NCBI GenBank assembly: GCA_036250195.1
Contig: JAVHZZ010000001.1
Coordinates: 391,666,783 to 391,730,782, forward strand
DNA: 64,000 nucleotides
DNA from: Mixophyes australis
Lineage: Eukaryota > Chordata > Amphibia > Anura > Limnodynastidae
Direction of reading: 5' to 3'
In this document: piece by piece, positions 24,060-37,662 of the stretch
Numbering within the stretch: the stretch's first letter is position 1
Layout of the letters: each line of letters starts with the position of its first letter
Translations under genes and position numbers: made by a program
Notes under the pieces: generated by a model
Told to the model about the DNA's origin: nothing
What the model saw: the letters and a program-made list of their open reading frames with translations, nothing else
The model's database searches: none

Positions 24060-24270
24060 GAACCAGGCAAGTTGGAGGGGGGGAGGGGGTAGTATATTAA
24101 TATAATGTGTGAGGGGGCCAGTGTATTTATATTATGTATGAGGGAAAGGGGGCTCTTAATATAATGTGGGAGGTAGGCTATTAATTTAATGGTGGCTTGC
24201 AGGTGGGGACTAATTATTGGGTGGTATTTTATTTTTGGGGTGATGGGGCAATTTAATTTAATAGTTGGAC
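24060..24270. repeat. Degenerate AT-rich minisatellite, left part
   Basis: Irregular repeats of the type TATTAATTTAATGTGGGGG, with G-runs alternating with TTAATTTAAT. The same pattern resumes at about 24944-25370, so the material between looks inserted. Confidence 0.55.
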
Positions 24271-24274
24271 CTAA

Positions 24275-24940
24275 ACAAGAAAAAAAAAAAACATTATACA
24301 TACACTTGCGCTCCCTTCTTAGTACAATGGAATGATCACAATTCCTGGTATATTCTTCATCTGGTATAAACTTGCATACAATGACTAAAACCCTAAAAAG
24401 GACTCAAAGGTCCAAAAAACAAAGGCAAAACAGTGTAATATGTCACAAATATAGCTTTTAAAATGAAGTTCAACACCATTTCCACCACAGATGACAAATG
24501 TGTAAAGAAATTCCACAGTGCTCCTTCACTCCCCGAAAGGACCCCTTAGGGTATATGCTTACTTAGCACTGGAAATCATATGCGTCTTAAAACGAAATCT
24601 CCCTTCGGTCTGATGTCACACTCTTCAATCCATGCATATCTCCATATGTCCAGAAAAAAGTAACAAGAAGTGGGGAACAATCTTGTGCATTAACTTGGTA
24701 AAAATCAGTTTAATCCTAAAATGTATAACAAAATTACTCAAACAATATAAAAACTGACAGTATTGTGGAGCCCGTACCAAATGACAGAGGAAATATCAGC
24801 ATTCAGAGAACCCAACCAGATGAAAACGGTTTGTTACATGAACCATTCCCTCCAACACTGTCCCCTGTGCACAATCACCGGAATCCACAGAGTGCAAACG
24901 CGTTTCCACCCAAAAACGAGGGTCTTTATCAAGGCTATTA
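24275..24940. mobile_element. Repeat interrupting the minisatellite, with an AAACGCGT core
   Basis: It begins after an A-run with TACACTTGCGCTCCC. Near the right edge (24892-24937) it carries, on the minus strand, CCTTGATAAAGACCC then GGGTGGAAACGCGT. That resembles the (C)CTTGAGAAAG...GACGAAACGCGT stretch of the element at 37.66-38.60 kb. Such cores occur in Penelope-like and retrozyme-type repeats as hammerhead-ribozyme relics, and the assignment here is inference. Confidence 0.4.
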
Positions 24941-24943
24941 ATA

Positions 24944-25370
24944 GTGGGGCCTATCAATTTAAGATGGGGTGATTGGACCATTTTATTTAATGTTGGGGTG
25001 ATTTGGGAGCTATTAATTGAATGTGGGGCAGTTTGTGGAAAATGTGGCCTATTAATTAAATGTGATTATGAATTATTTAATGCCGAGGATGGTTGTGGGA
25101 CATGGTTATATTTATTAAATGTAAATGATATTTAATTTATTGCTGGGGCTGTTTGGAGGGAGGGAAATATTTATTATATATATTTATATATTATTTATTA
25201 AATGGGAACACTTAATTTAATGTTAGGGCTGATTGGAGGAAAATGGGTCTATTTATTAAATGTGTATTCTATTAATTTAATATTGGGGCTGAAGGGAGGT
25301 CTAATTATAAAACATGGGCGCTATTGATTTAACACCAGGGCTGGTTGGAGTCTTCTAAATTGTATGTATC
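24944..25370. repeat. Degenerate AT-rich minisatellite, right part
   Basis: About eight to ten irregular units of 35-60 bases on the theme GGGGCTGATTGGAGG...TATTTATTAAATGTG. Unit boundaries drift, so no exact period is given. A small repeat with GGACAGTTGGGAGGTATG follows at 25460-25560. Confidence 0.6.
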
Positions 25371-25559
25371 CATTTTTTTCCTCCAAATAGGGTCCCCAAC
25401 ATTCCAGGATCCAGACAACCAGCAGCCACAAGTGGTGAAAGTGACAAGAACAGGTAGGAGAGAGCAGGACAGTCTGCCAACTGTCCTGAATCTGGAAGGA
25501 CAGTCCCGAATTGGGTGACTGTTTCGCTTAGGACAGTTGGGAGGTATGTCCCGCTTCAC

Positions 25560-26280
25560 TGTGTACTGCTCGTGAAGGCAGAACTGTGTGCACCTAACAG
25601 TAGTGCGTGCACACAGCATGTGTATTTGTCTAAAATGATAACTATGCTACATCATAGGGGGTTACCCTGTCTAAAGTGCCCAGGCCCCCCAGAGCCTTAA
25701 TCCAGCTCTGGGCCTGGGCATAAAAATATATATATGGATTAAGCAACACTAAAATAGCCTCTTTTTATATAGATAACTATATATTGTACCAAAAACCACC
25801 CTTTAAGGATAGGCCGCTACTTATGGGCCAGTGCTGTGTGCTTGACCCCCGGGCTAAAGTCTGCCAGCCCTCCCCTGCAGGGCTGCCATAATGCTGTCTC
25901 TCAATGTGTGCAGTTTTACTTTCAAGTAGAAGCAGGAATTAAAACTCAATGTATGCAAGTTCTGCGCAGATATTTAAAATATTTAAAAGCAGTGTGTGTG
26001 TGTTTTCTTTGTTTTGTTTTTAAATTAGCATGATTATGATTTATATCATGTTTATACTTCAAGGGAGGGGGTTGGCGGGCGGTCTTATGCTTGTAAGGTT
26101 ACCAGCCACCCCCTCCACAGGTTGCGCACACCTCTTCAGTTGGTTGGCCACAGTATATACTGTCTACTAACCACTCTGTTTAAAAGGATGACAGAATTGG
26201 CTGACATACACAATGTATGAAACTGACTCAAACTGATCACTAATTTTAATAGGGAGTCTTCAGTGGGCCCCAAGACTAAG
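25560..26280. other. Intron sequence with partial dispersed repeats
   Basis: Parts of 25650-25880 (CAGGCCCCCCAGAGCC, CTAAAGTCTGCCAGCCCTCCC) match the GC-rich repeat at 23.6 kb. The remainder is unassigned. Confidence 0.4.
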
Positions 26281-26436
26281 GGGCTTATTCTAAGTCAAAT
26301 GCAAATTGCGTTCTAGGCGTATAATACGCTTTTTTACATCTGAGCATGCGCATAAACCAATAATTTCAGAATGAATGCTTTGTTCGCTTGTCCAGAAGTA
26401 AAAAAGCGTATTATACGCTGAGGACATAAGCCCTTA
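26281..26436. mobile_element. Short palindromic MITE
   Basis: The left end is AGGGGCTTATTCTAAG and the right end reads AAGGGCTTATGTCCTCAG in reverse complement. Inside, CGTATAATACGCTTTTTTAC is present on both arms in inverted orientation. About 155 bp, non-coding. Confidence 0.75.
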
Positions 26437-26952
26437 AATGAGCAACTTACTAACACAAGAACACCAGAAAAAGGGCTTACACTTCGTTGTTCTGCAAATT
26501 GTAATTGTATTTGAAATGATTTTACTTTTAGGAAATGTACTATTGTTATAGTGATAATTTAGTACACATTTCATTCCTCTGAGTGGAACAAGCAAATAGC
26601 AAGCACAACCTGAGCAAGAACAGCAACTGTGCAGCATCGGCAGGCCTAGGGAGAATGCTGTGCTGTTGAAATGAAAAGTCATTGTGACTTGGACACTGTA
26701 GATGTGGAGAAATGTAAAGGTTAATATGATCTGCTTGGGCTTTGTCCCAACTAATACGTCACGCAGGGTGTGTATTCAATTTACAAAATAAAGCAAAGGG
26801 TTTAAACTAAATTGTAATAAAAGTCTCACTGAACTTTTTGAGCCCATATCTGGACTATTGTCCGTATTTAATCAAATTCAGCACTTTAAGTATTAGGACT
26901 GTAACATTAGATTGAATTTTGAACAGTGGGCACACAGCATAGAGAAATGTGC

Positions 26953-26989
<37 letters not shown>

Positions 26990-27410
26990 CGGGTGATTTC
27001 ACACAAGTCCAAAGATTTCATGCAACTGGCCAGTTTCTAACAAACTCAAACAAAACAAAAAAGTTTCAGCACAGTAACTTACAGGCAGATATCAGGCTCT
27101 CTCGCACAGAGACTCTGCAGCCCCTGTCCCCAGGCACTGAGAGACTGACCAAGCTGCCTTGTAGCCTTTTACCAGCACCACTCAGGTGCAACTCCTGACT
27201 ACCAGCAGGATTACTGGTAACTAGGAAGACCCGGTTTATGGGTCTAATGGATTATTCCCATTCTGGTCAGTCTTTGGCGTGAGTTGGTTAGCTTAACATA
27301 TATTACAGTACGTGGAACTAACATTCCCTGTTTTTAATATAGAAAAGTAGTTAGTACAGCATTATGTATTTGGAGATTGCAGAGTACACCTGTTTTTGTC
27401 TATATTTACA
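26437..27410. other. Intron sequence with a TA run
   Basis: An AT run of about 33 bases lies at 26954-26987. The GC-rich stretch 27070-27260 (AGGCTCTCTCGCACAGAGAC and following) looks like part of an unclassified dispersed repeat. No coding frame supported. Confidence 0.45.
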
Positions 27411-28372
<962 letters not shown>

Positions 28373-28373
28373 T

Positions 28374-28419
<46 letters not shown>

Positions 28420-28444
28420 TAAATAAACACACACACACATACAC

Positions 28445-29290
28445 ACTGTATGGACAAAAGTATTTGGCCACACTAATTGATTATTGAATTGAGGTATTTC
28501 AATCAGACCCGTTGCCAGAGCTGTATAAAATCAAGTACTTAGCCATGCAGTCTCCATTTGCAAACATCTGTGATAGAAAATGGGTCATTCTGAAGAGCTT
28601 AGTGACTTCAAGCGTGGTACTGTCATAGGATGCCACCTTTGCAATAAGACGGTTTGTGAAATTTCATCCCTAATGCATATTTCAAGGTTAACTGTAAGTG
28701 ATATTATTAGAAAGTGGAAGTGTTTAGGAACAACAGCAACTCAGCCACGAAGCGGAAAAACCACGTAAAATCACAGAAAGGGGTCAACAACTGGTAAGGT
28801 GCATGGTGCATAAAAGTCGCCAACGCTCTGCTGATTCCATAGCCAAAGAGTTCCGAACCTTCACTGGCATTAATGTAAGCACAAAAACTGTGAGGCGGGA
28901 GCTTAATGGAATGGGTTTCCATGGCCGAGGTGCTGCATGCAAGCCTCACATTACCAAGACCAATGCCAAGCGTCGGATGGAGTGGTGTAAAGCATAGACA
29001 CTGGACCGGGAGCAGTGAATTGTGTTCTGTGGAGTGACAAATGACGCGTTTGGCAGTCAGATGGGCGAGACTGGGTTTGGCAGATGCTGGAAGAACATTA
29101 CCTACCTGGCTGCCAACTGTGAAGTTTGGTGGAGGAAGGATAAAAGTAGCTGTTTTTCAGGGCTTGGGCTAGGCCCTTTATCTCCAGTAAAGTGCAATCT
29201 TAATGCTTCAGCATACCATGCCATTTTGGACAATGCTATGCTTCATACACGCGTAGAATTACGGTTAAAAGTCTAGTGCAGAAAACCTTG
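28445..29290 (+). mobile_element. Decayed Tc1/mariner-type transposon, 3'-truncated
   Basis: The left end CACTGTATGGACAAAAGTAT then TTGGCCACAC is the typical Tc1-type inverted repeat of fish and frog elements. It lies about 135 bp upstream of the transposase relic. The matching right terminal repeat is not found after 29290, so the 3' end is lost. Confidence 0.88.
28580..29275 (+). pseudogene. Tc1-type transposase relic
   Basis: The start reads MGHSEELSDFKRGTVIG, followed by the N-terminal helix-turn-helix region. Further blocks in shifted frames are TGINVSTKTVRREL, GRGAACKPHITKTNAKRRM-EWC, and a degraded catalytic core (VFCGVTND where WSDE is expected, then YLAANCEVWWRKDK). At least two frameshifts and several stops break it, and the acidic catalytic residues are not all recognisable. 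Inactive. Confidence 0.85.
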
Positions 29291-29389
29291 GACCTGTCAC
29301 ATTAAATCGAAGGTGAAAGTTCAGGTATTGGAAATTATTAGATCATAACCCACCAGCTCCCAATCAATTGGGTTCTAAGCCAACTTCTC

Positions 29390-31055
29390 GCCAGCAATTG
29401 ATAGTGGCTAATTTGAGCACCAGCAACTGGATTTCCACAGGAGCAGCTGACACCAACATTCCCACCTCTCCAAATCCTAACCTTCCCCAACAGCTTAAGA
29501 GCCTACACCCACCTTTGAATTTCTGGAGTAAAATATGAATATTCACATTGTTCAAGATGCCACATATATTAGTATCTCTAAATCAAATTGTTGTTTTTCT
29601 TTAGTAAAGCAGGCCACAGGTTGGCATCTATAGAATACATGGCTGCAAAAGGCTTGATATTAGATGATAATATATATAACATTATACATTTTGAGAAATA
29701 AGGTAACATTGAACAGGTAATTGCCCTTGTAACATAATTAATAGGAAACATAATCTGGATTTTGGTCATGGAGGTAGTTGAATGTATACAAGGAGATGTC
29801 CTTGCTGTTATGTCAACAAATGATAATTGATTTAGCCCTTAATAGTATAATGGAAAGAACTAATAATATTAGTAACAGACACACTACCTAGTGGTCACAG
29901 GTAGGTATTGCAGCCCTTTCATTAGAGTTAGTAGTATTCTGGAAACGGGTGGGATAAGATATAGATCTGGTAATTTTAGATGTCGTTATTTTGGAGGTAT
30001 TTGGCAATATGTAGCATTAGAATTAATGAAACCCCCTGGATAATGGTAATGTGTTTATTTGATAAGGATAAAAAGGGGATCCTAATGCACAGTGGTATAT
30101 GCCACTCAAAAATGTGACATGGAAATTCCCACTTATGTAAGGTTACACGGCATCTGGTAAATGCCATCAGAATGGTTGTAACATTATATAAGGGCTAGAA
30201 AGGAAATCACACAATTTTATGTAAACATGGTTAATTAGAGTCAACAAATAACACATGGTAATAATAATAGTGTTTGTTAATGCCAGACACAATTTTTTAA
30301 AAGTTTGTGTAAAACCTAGTTAAATATAAACCCTGGTAGGTGGTAGTTTTATTCACCAGGATCAGGGGGACAGATATGGATCATATAGTAGATTGAAACA
30401 CAGGCAGTTAGTGAATGTGTTTACAATGCACAACAGATTCCAAGCCATAAATGTCAACACTGTGAACTGATATGTTATTATTGGAATATATCACTAACCA
30501 GGACTCATGAAAATTAGAGAGTTGTGTAGGATCCATACTCCAACCTCCAGTCTTCCTGATAGTGACCTCACGCTTACTATAGCAATCTACATTGTTGAGA
30601 TAACTACAATCTCCCCCTACTGCATAAAGAACCAAGAAACCCATCTCCCTCCTACTCACTGCAACTAACTGATGACTACTTGTTATCCAAGCAGTTACCA
30701 AGTACTTGCTTGTGGCGACTGTCTTGGGGAGCAACTGGCACGGTGTGAATTAATAGAACATTAATTTACTGAGGCATTATCTATTTTTAGCGTAGACTCA
30801 TTTAATAACTTTAAAAGAAATTTAATGATCGAAGAAAATTTCTATTAATAAATTTACTGATAGTTGACAACCCTAACTCACATTCTGTGTAAAAGGTTGA
30901 TTTCAGTCACGGAGAAACTAAAAATGGGTAATATACCCCAAATTACATCTTTCAGACTATTCAACCTTTGATAATAGAAAACAGTGTGCTGCATATCCTA
31001 GTCTAACATAAAATTAAATATTATAGTAATACAGCTACTTACTTTCATCTATTTT
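29390..31055. other. Intron sequence, unassigned
   Basis: No tandem repeat, transposon end or spliced coding frame was recognised. A poly-T run follows at about 31058-31076. Confidence 0.45.
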
Positions 31056-31121
31056 CCTTTTTTTTTTTTTTTTTTTGCAAAATGTTGGAAGTATACCTTA
31101 AAAAAATATAGTGTATGCATT

Positions 31122-31433
31122 ACAGCGCTGGAGTCATGAGTTCAATTCCCGACCATGGCCTTATCTGTGTGGAGTTTGTATGTTCTCCCCGTGTTTGCGT
31201 TGGTTTCCTCCAGGTGCTCCGGTTTCCTCCCACACTCCAAAAAACATACTGGAAGGTTATTTGGCTGCAAACAAATTGACCCTAGTCTGTGTGTGCCTCT
31301 CTCTGTCTGTATATGTGTGTGTTAGGGAATTTAGACTGTAAGCCCCAATGGGGCAGGGACTGATGTGAGTGAGTTCTCTGTACAGCGCTGTGGAATTGGT
31401 GGCGCTATATAAATAAATGGTGATGATGATGAT
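31122..31433 (+). mobile_element. SINE, copy 5, 5'-truncated
   Basis: It begins within the tRNA-like head just before the B box (GAGTTCAATTCCCGA) and runs through the body to the TATAAATAAATGG(TGATGA) tail. It shares the diagnostic GGAAGGTTATTTGGCTGCAA with the copy at 1329, as opposed to the ACTAGTA...GGCTGCTATCAAA type of the other copies. Confidence 0.88.
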
Positions 31434-31689
31434 TTATACAACCTCAACAGCATAGGATGGACTTTCTCAAAAATATGACAACATTCAATAAGTGGGAGAT
31501 ACATACATTTCTGAGTATATGTGACATGACATAAAGAAACAACATTATATATGTAACAGGACTGTGCACCATTGCGTACACAACTACAACATGCACAAAC
31601 CAATGTAAAAACACAGCAATTACTTTTCCTACTTGCAAGAACAACATACCCACGTGGATGCACAAAGACAGCCACTTGCAGAAATGCAC
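31434..31689. repeat. 256-bp segment duplicated at 1669-1924
   Basis: I see no difference from the copy at 1669-1924. The SINEs that precede the two copies do differ at several positions, so the identity of this block is unexpectedly high. The sequence after it (AGAAATATATTATTC) is unrelated to that after the first copy. Confidence 0.85.
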
Positions 31690-33131
31690 AGAAATATATT
31701 ATTCTATATACTAACACCATAGTTGGCAATACCAGGACAACATAAATGCTTTGTTCTTTTTAATGCTATATTTAAACTGGCAAGAGTTATTTAATATATA
31801 CAGAATATACAGACATATAAGTAGTGTGCTGTGCAGTGAGCAACTTATGAACGAACACAGCTGTTCCCACTTCATAAAAAAGGATTCTGCATAAACATAT
31901 ATTTTTGTCATTGTTCGCTGGTACCTGAGTAATGTGGCTGTTTTGAAAAATGAAATACAAACTGTGACACACTCTATAGACTGTGTCTGAGTCTATCTCT
32001 AATAAATACACACTCTTGATGCGAGCATGCCTGAAAAGGAACTTCTGTACATGGCTGGTTATTGACTGAGGCTATGAAAATAGATTAAGGGAACAAATGG
32101 AGGAAGGATATAACAATTAGCAGAGAAAGCATCAGGTCACCTTTTAGGTCAAAGAGTAAATGGCAAAACAAAAATCTAGAGTGAGCTGTTTCTTTAATTT
32201 AATTGTTTGAAAAAGTCAGCAAACTAAGCCAGGGTGACAGGATAACCATGATATAGGGCTGCTGCATTCCTGCTAAACCAAATAAGTATTGACCCAGAAA
32301 ATGACTAGCTCCCTCAGCATAAGGTTGTAATACAAACATATGGATTAGCTTTACACACCTAGCACGCTTTTAACCCATGTTTATACTAAAAGGCACCAGT
32401 CAGTCATTATGCACTTAGTAAAACATATCCTTTCAGTCTTGCAACAACTTACAACAATATTACTGTATAGACAGTTATCTGCTACTAAGTGAAACTTGCA
32501 CAGTACAGTGACGAATAGGAAGCCATGAAACATCTGCTTCCATTAGTCATGCACTAGACTAATTAAATCTATTTGCTGATTGGCTGCTATGATTTACTGC
32601 ACTGTGCTTGTTTGCTCCTTTATTAGTAAATAAAGGTATTTGCCTTTTTCCAGCAATATTAATTTAATTCAACATATTTGCCTATGACAATAGTTTCTCA
32701 AGTCATATTTAATAGTTATATCCTAATGCCTGAGCAATGGGTCTGTATTTGTACTGCAGGTAAAACATATTTTATCAGTTTTTTATCAAGCCTCGCTAGA
32801 AGTCAGCTGACCGGTCATAATCGCAGTTGGGGGCCTTCATGACCCGTCGGTTACCGATGTGTGAGGTGGGTAAGCAGATTCTTGTATCTCAAATAGGATA
32901 GGGGGATTTGCCCAGAGCAAGTAAGGGGGTGTATCATGTGAGTAGGAGGTGGAAGTGGGTAGGAGAGTGAAGGGAATTAGTTGGAGGTGTGCAGTGCCGG
33001 CCCCACAGGGATGGTTATAGAAATAAAAGCAAGAAATGCATTAGTCTCCTCCTCTTTCCAGAAGAATGCGTGGAGGGAACCGCACCCAGATCAGTTCCGA
33101 AAGAGGTAGAAGTTGTTTTCACTGCCTATGT
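31690..33131. other. Intron sequence, unassigned
   Basis: AT-rich, no repeats recognised. G-rich from about 32870 to 33000. No exon seen. Confidence 0.45.
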
Positions 33132-33261
33132 CAGGCATGTCACACTCAAAACCCCAATAGGGCTAAATAATCAAGAAAAACAAAAAGTCTAATATGCAAT
33201 TTTGTAAGGTTTATTATTAAAGACAAAAGAAATATAAAGTTTAATGTTTTCTTCCCAATGC

Positions 33262-33404
33262 TTTACACTGTGCCCTCCATGCTGCTTTTGCTCCCCTTCA
33301 CCTGTCTCCACTGTTTTACACTGTGCCCTCCATGCTGCTTGTGCTCCCCTTCACCTGTCTCCACTGTTTTACACTGTGCCCTCCATGCTGCTTGTGCTCC
33401 CCTT
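33262..33404. repeat. 53-bp minisatellite inside the hAT element
   Basis: Units start TTTACACTGTGCCCTCCATG at 33262, 33315 and 33368. The third is cut by the LTR at 33405, and the array continues as a diverged unit after it at 34097-34160 (ACCCTCCATGCTGC, CTCCCCTTCA). Confidence 0.92.
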
Positions 33405-34096
33405 TGTTACGGCAATAGAGTCTACGGACTAGCTGTAGCAGGAGTGTAGTGAAAACTGGGGGGCTGGATGAATGTCTTGCTCATAGAGCTTGCTTTCAGG
33501 TATAAAGAAGGTGAATCCACACGAGGAATAACAAACCAAGGTATTTATTTCAGTGGTAGGATAAAGCTGAATTCTCACAATTGGTTAATAGTTGATATTC
33601 AGATAACAACAGATGAAGCTGAATTTACACAAATGGTTAATGTTGCAGTTCATATAATGGCAGCAAAAGAAGTTGAACTCACTGACATGTCCATAACATA
33701 ACCGCAGGTTGAGGCTAAATACACTCAGAGGTAACGATGAAGTGTTGCACTGGCAACTTGTTGAGTGTAGGACATACTTGCCGACATTCAATAATTTTCA
33801 TCCGGGAGCTGCATGGTGGAGATGGGCGTGTAGGGGGCGGGGCATCAGAATTTGCAACATTTTACAGCGGGGGCCGGGCCAAACGCTGCGATTCCCGGTG
33901 AATCGCGGCGTTTGAACCGAATTCTGGGCAGATCAGAAGTTTAGCAAATGTCTCACCCAAGATGGCAGCCTCCAGTGCTGCAGACAGAAGTCACGCTTGT
34001 CCCAGGATAACATGCTGCATACGACCAGGAGAAAGATGTACAGTAATATGGTACCGCCGAGTGGTGTAAACAGGACTAAGACCCCGATTCATGACA
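33405..34096 (-). mobile_element. Probable solo LTR of a retrotransposon
   Basis: The 692-bp insertion begins TGTTACGGC and ends TTCATGACA (TG...CA), and it is flanked by the 5-bp duplication CCCTT (33400-33404 and 34097-34101). It interrupts the 53-bp minisatellite. On the minus strand it begins TGTCATGAATCGGGG and has AATAAA about 150 bp before its end, so minus orientation is favoured. No internal coding region remains. A nested fragment with CATACTTGCCGACATTC (33773-33900) resembles the TACTTGCC family. Confidence 0.72.
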
Positions 34097-34365
34097 CCCT
34101 TCATCTGTCTCCCCCTCTATATCACACAGTACCCTCCATGCTGCTTTTGCTCCCCTTCACTTATTATTTCTAGTACCTCCTTTCTCCTCTTCTGTTTTCT
34201 TCTCTTCTTCTAGTGGCTCCTTTCTGTGCGCTCCTCACTGCAAATGTCAGGCATGATAATATCATGGCCAACATTGAGTGCAAAGGGAGGAGGGCACCGG
34301 CTGCCGCTGTGTCAGATAAGTAATTTTTTTTTCTGGTCCGTGAATTTGACACGTCTGGCCTGTGT

Positions 34366-37300
34366 ATATTTGTAAAGTGCTGTGATGATGTATAATTGTT
34401 AAAAAAAAGGGACAATTAAGAAAAAGAAATATGTATATACCCATTTAAATAAATGAAAAAAAATGTAATGACAATTTTTTATCATACGGTAAAAACAAGA
34501 AAAAAGTTGACAAAACTTTATGTTGGAGATTTTGCTTGATGTTTGTCACATTTGTTGCATTTAAGGGGATGGGGATTATTGGTTGCCCCTGGATAAAGTG
34601 GGACTGTACATTTATATTTGGGAGAAACCCCAGGTCGCTGGTCCCGGAGGGGGGTCCTCGGATGATGGTTTATTGATTATAACCACATTTTGAACTGTCA
34701 TTAGTACAGAGTGACAGCTGACTGGGGACTGTAAATGCGGCCCTTGGATTTTAGATGATCTGGCATGGTATACGTGGCCACTTAAGGTTAAAACACAAGC
34801 ATTTTTAACAAAAGGCTGTGGCCTTATTCTCTCCATCGTTTGGTGCTGTGTCTATTACTGAATGAGTGATTAATGATTGACTGCAGGACAGAGGGGCAGA
34901 TAGTGTCCCTGTCTCAGGTCATGTTGCCAGTGGCTACAGCTAATGCATCTGTGCAATGTAAAGTGCACTGGGCTAAGTGTATAGATCACAGTAGAAACTT
35001 GACCTTGTATGAGCCCGAGTTTCTGTTTACACATACATTGAACTAGAGAATTTTTTTAATGAATGTCAGGTTTACTGCTTTTGCAATTTAGCTGTGCAGC
35101 CCATATGAACAGCACCTGGGTGAATGCAGCTATCTGAACTAATGCAGTGCTGAGAAAACAAAATCAAATGCTTTATTTTATTTGGGAAACAATGAAAACA
35201 AATGTATGGAGAAGAATAGGTTGGATCAGTCTAAACAAATGTAAGTAAGAATGTTGGGATAAATATCTGGGACATCACGGTAGGGTAAAGACAAGGGTCT
35301 TGCAGATAGGAGACTATATTCGTATTTTAAAAAGACCATCTAATCATTTGTGCACGGAGTGGCGCTCAATTTTCCAGCCAATTAAAGCAGTGTTCAGATA
35401 AGCTTTAGAAGCGATAGTATTCAATGGTAAATGCACATTTCATGTCACACAAGAATGCTCTTGCTGTAAAATGCTGCATGCACCAGTGCATATGAGTCAA
35501 TGCAGGTCATCAGTTGTGCCAATCATAAAGTACTATGCAGACTGCCTGAAACATATCAGACGATCTGACGGCTTCCCCTATGCTGCTGCATAGTTGAGTA
35601 AGGCCTTTATTGACGTCTGGTGTTCGGGATTTCCCAGAGTGTAAGCTAGGGTTTCCTACACATATGTAGCACAAAGAATGGGAGGAGCACGACCCAATGT
35701 GATAAATTATGGTAAGGTGATCACATGAGGCTTATAATAACAAGACATCTAAAAAACACTGACAAAATAATTTGAAAAAAAATATTTGTATGCAGGCAGC
35801 AGTGAAAGAAAAATATTTCTTCCTTCTTTAGAGAAAGTGAAACATTGTGGCAGATTCATATGTAAAAGAATAATATATTGTAATAAATATTTTAAATTAA
35901 ATACGCCACAATGTCTCTATTATTTACAGCAATGCTCAAAATAGATTATTTTAAAAAATGATTGACCTTCCATTCTGCATATAACCCATGACAGGTCTCT
36001 AAATTAAAGATCCAAATAATCTTCCAGTGATCGAGGAGACTGGATGAATGACCAAGTCCTGTTTGACATCAAAACATGTTCCATACCTTGGAATCTAAAG
36101 CTAGTTACTCAACTGCAAATCTATCAAGTGCTTCTAACTATTTGGGCAATACTTAACCAGGTAAGCAATGTGATACCTGCTATTAGAATCTGGAAAATAG
36201 AATATCAGACTTTTTTGGACTAATCTGTATACATTAAAACTGTGTTTTTGGCCTGGTCCAGCTTGACCATGAGAATGAATCTGTGGAGCACTGGTGGAGA
36301 AAAGAAGGCATAAGAACCCTAGTAAGTCCAAGTTTTTACACCTTACAAATTCTTGAGTCCAAATTCTTATCACACAACTGATGGAACTTCACAGCAATAC
36401 TAAAGTGAGGGAGAGAGGGCTGTGTACATCTAGCGGTTATTCCATGGAGCGCTGGAATACAATTGGTGAGCTATTCAACAGAATAAGTACCTTGACTCTG
36501 CCCCCGCCCCATTCTGTTGTCTAACTACATATCTTCAAACATTTAAATGGGGACAAAATAAGTCCTACCCCCATTCCACCCAAACGGTAAATTTGGTTAA
36601 AACTCCACCCATTTTTATTAAACCCCATACATTTTGTGGCCATCAAGTCGGGATGTCCGGCCCAAATCTGGACAGTTTAGAGGTATGTCCAACTGGAATA
36701 CCACTACTTGGACTCTTCATTTGACTGTACACTTGTTTATAGACTGGATACTCTGAGAGTCACTCAAAGCGTTAATACATTTATTTCATTTTTGAGTTTC
36801 GTCTAAAACCAAGTGCCTCTCACTGTTTTAGTGCACTTGGTGATAGTAAAGCCTCTTCAAGTGGAGAAGGTCTTGTAAGCTTTGGATAAACCAAATACCA
36901 TTGATAAATAAGCTTGCTCATGCATATTAAGTACATCATTTAGGTCTTTAAATGACCAAGACTCTGGACAAAGAATAGTGTGTTTAAGAATCATCAGTCT
37001 GAAGCATTGTGGTTTAAAATACACGTTTTATGCCTTCACATTTAAGATTTATATTCTTGAAGAGACAAAACATGGCTTATTAGTCTCTCTCTCTGTATTT
37101 TTCTTTTCTCCACTTCACAAGAACTAATTTTTTTCTTGTTACTTCATAGGACCTTGGAGCAAGGAGTTAAAAGGTGGCATTTCAAAAGAAAGAAAATGTA
37201 CCAGTGGAAGGCAAAATCCTCACAATACCACCCTTAACACTTACTGATTTTTAGTAATTGGTAACTGCAGATAAATCTGCCCAAAATAGAGGAAACTTTG

Positions 37301-37662
37301 CACACAACTGGTCATATTTTGGAGAAGAAAATATTCAATTCTAATTGAATCTCCCCACGGAGCCTGAGACTTACTACACACTGTGGAATATCAATTTATA
37401 AAGCGAATACTGTAATCATGATCAACTGCCTGGATAGGAGACAATCTAATCTAATATATATATCCAAGACTAGGATTTAGCAATTAAAAACTTAACATCT
37501 ACACAAATCATTATTGCTAAAAACGACGGGACCTAGATATCCACAAAAAATGTAAAGCTTAAAAAGAGATTTTAGAGAACTTACAAATGTCATGCAATAA
37601 AGTTACAATGAAGGACTAATTTTTTTTTAAATTAGTAGACGTCTGGTCTTTGTATTATTATT
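34366..37662. other. Intron sequence, mostly unassigned
   Basis: Near 36440-36690 a decayed dispersed repeat ends GGACAGTTTAGAGGTATGTCC (compare 25.5 kb). Elsewhere no repeat, exon or regulatory motif can be supported from sequence alone. Confidence 0.4.

Larger units (their letters stand above)
33132..34357. mobile_element. hAT-type element enclosing a minisatellite and a solo LTR
   Basis: The left end is CAGGCATGTCACACTC, and the right end in reverse complement is CAGACGTGTCAAATTC (12 of 16 agree). Flanking 8-mers are GCCTATGT (33124-33131) and GCCTGTGT (34358-34365), 7 of 8 identical, as expected for hAT. Removing the inserted LTR leaves about 530 bp, with no transposase. It contains a 53-bp tandem repeat. 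Confidence 0.75.
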
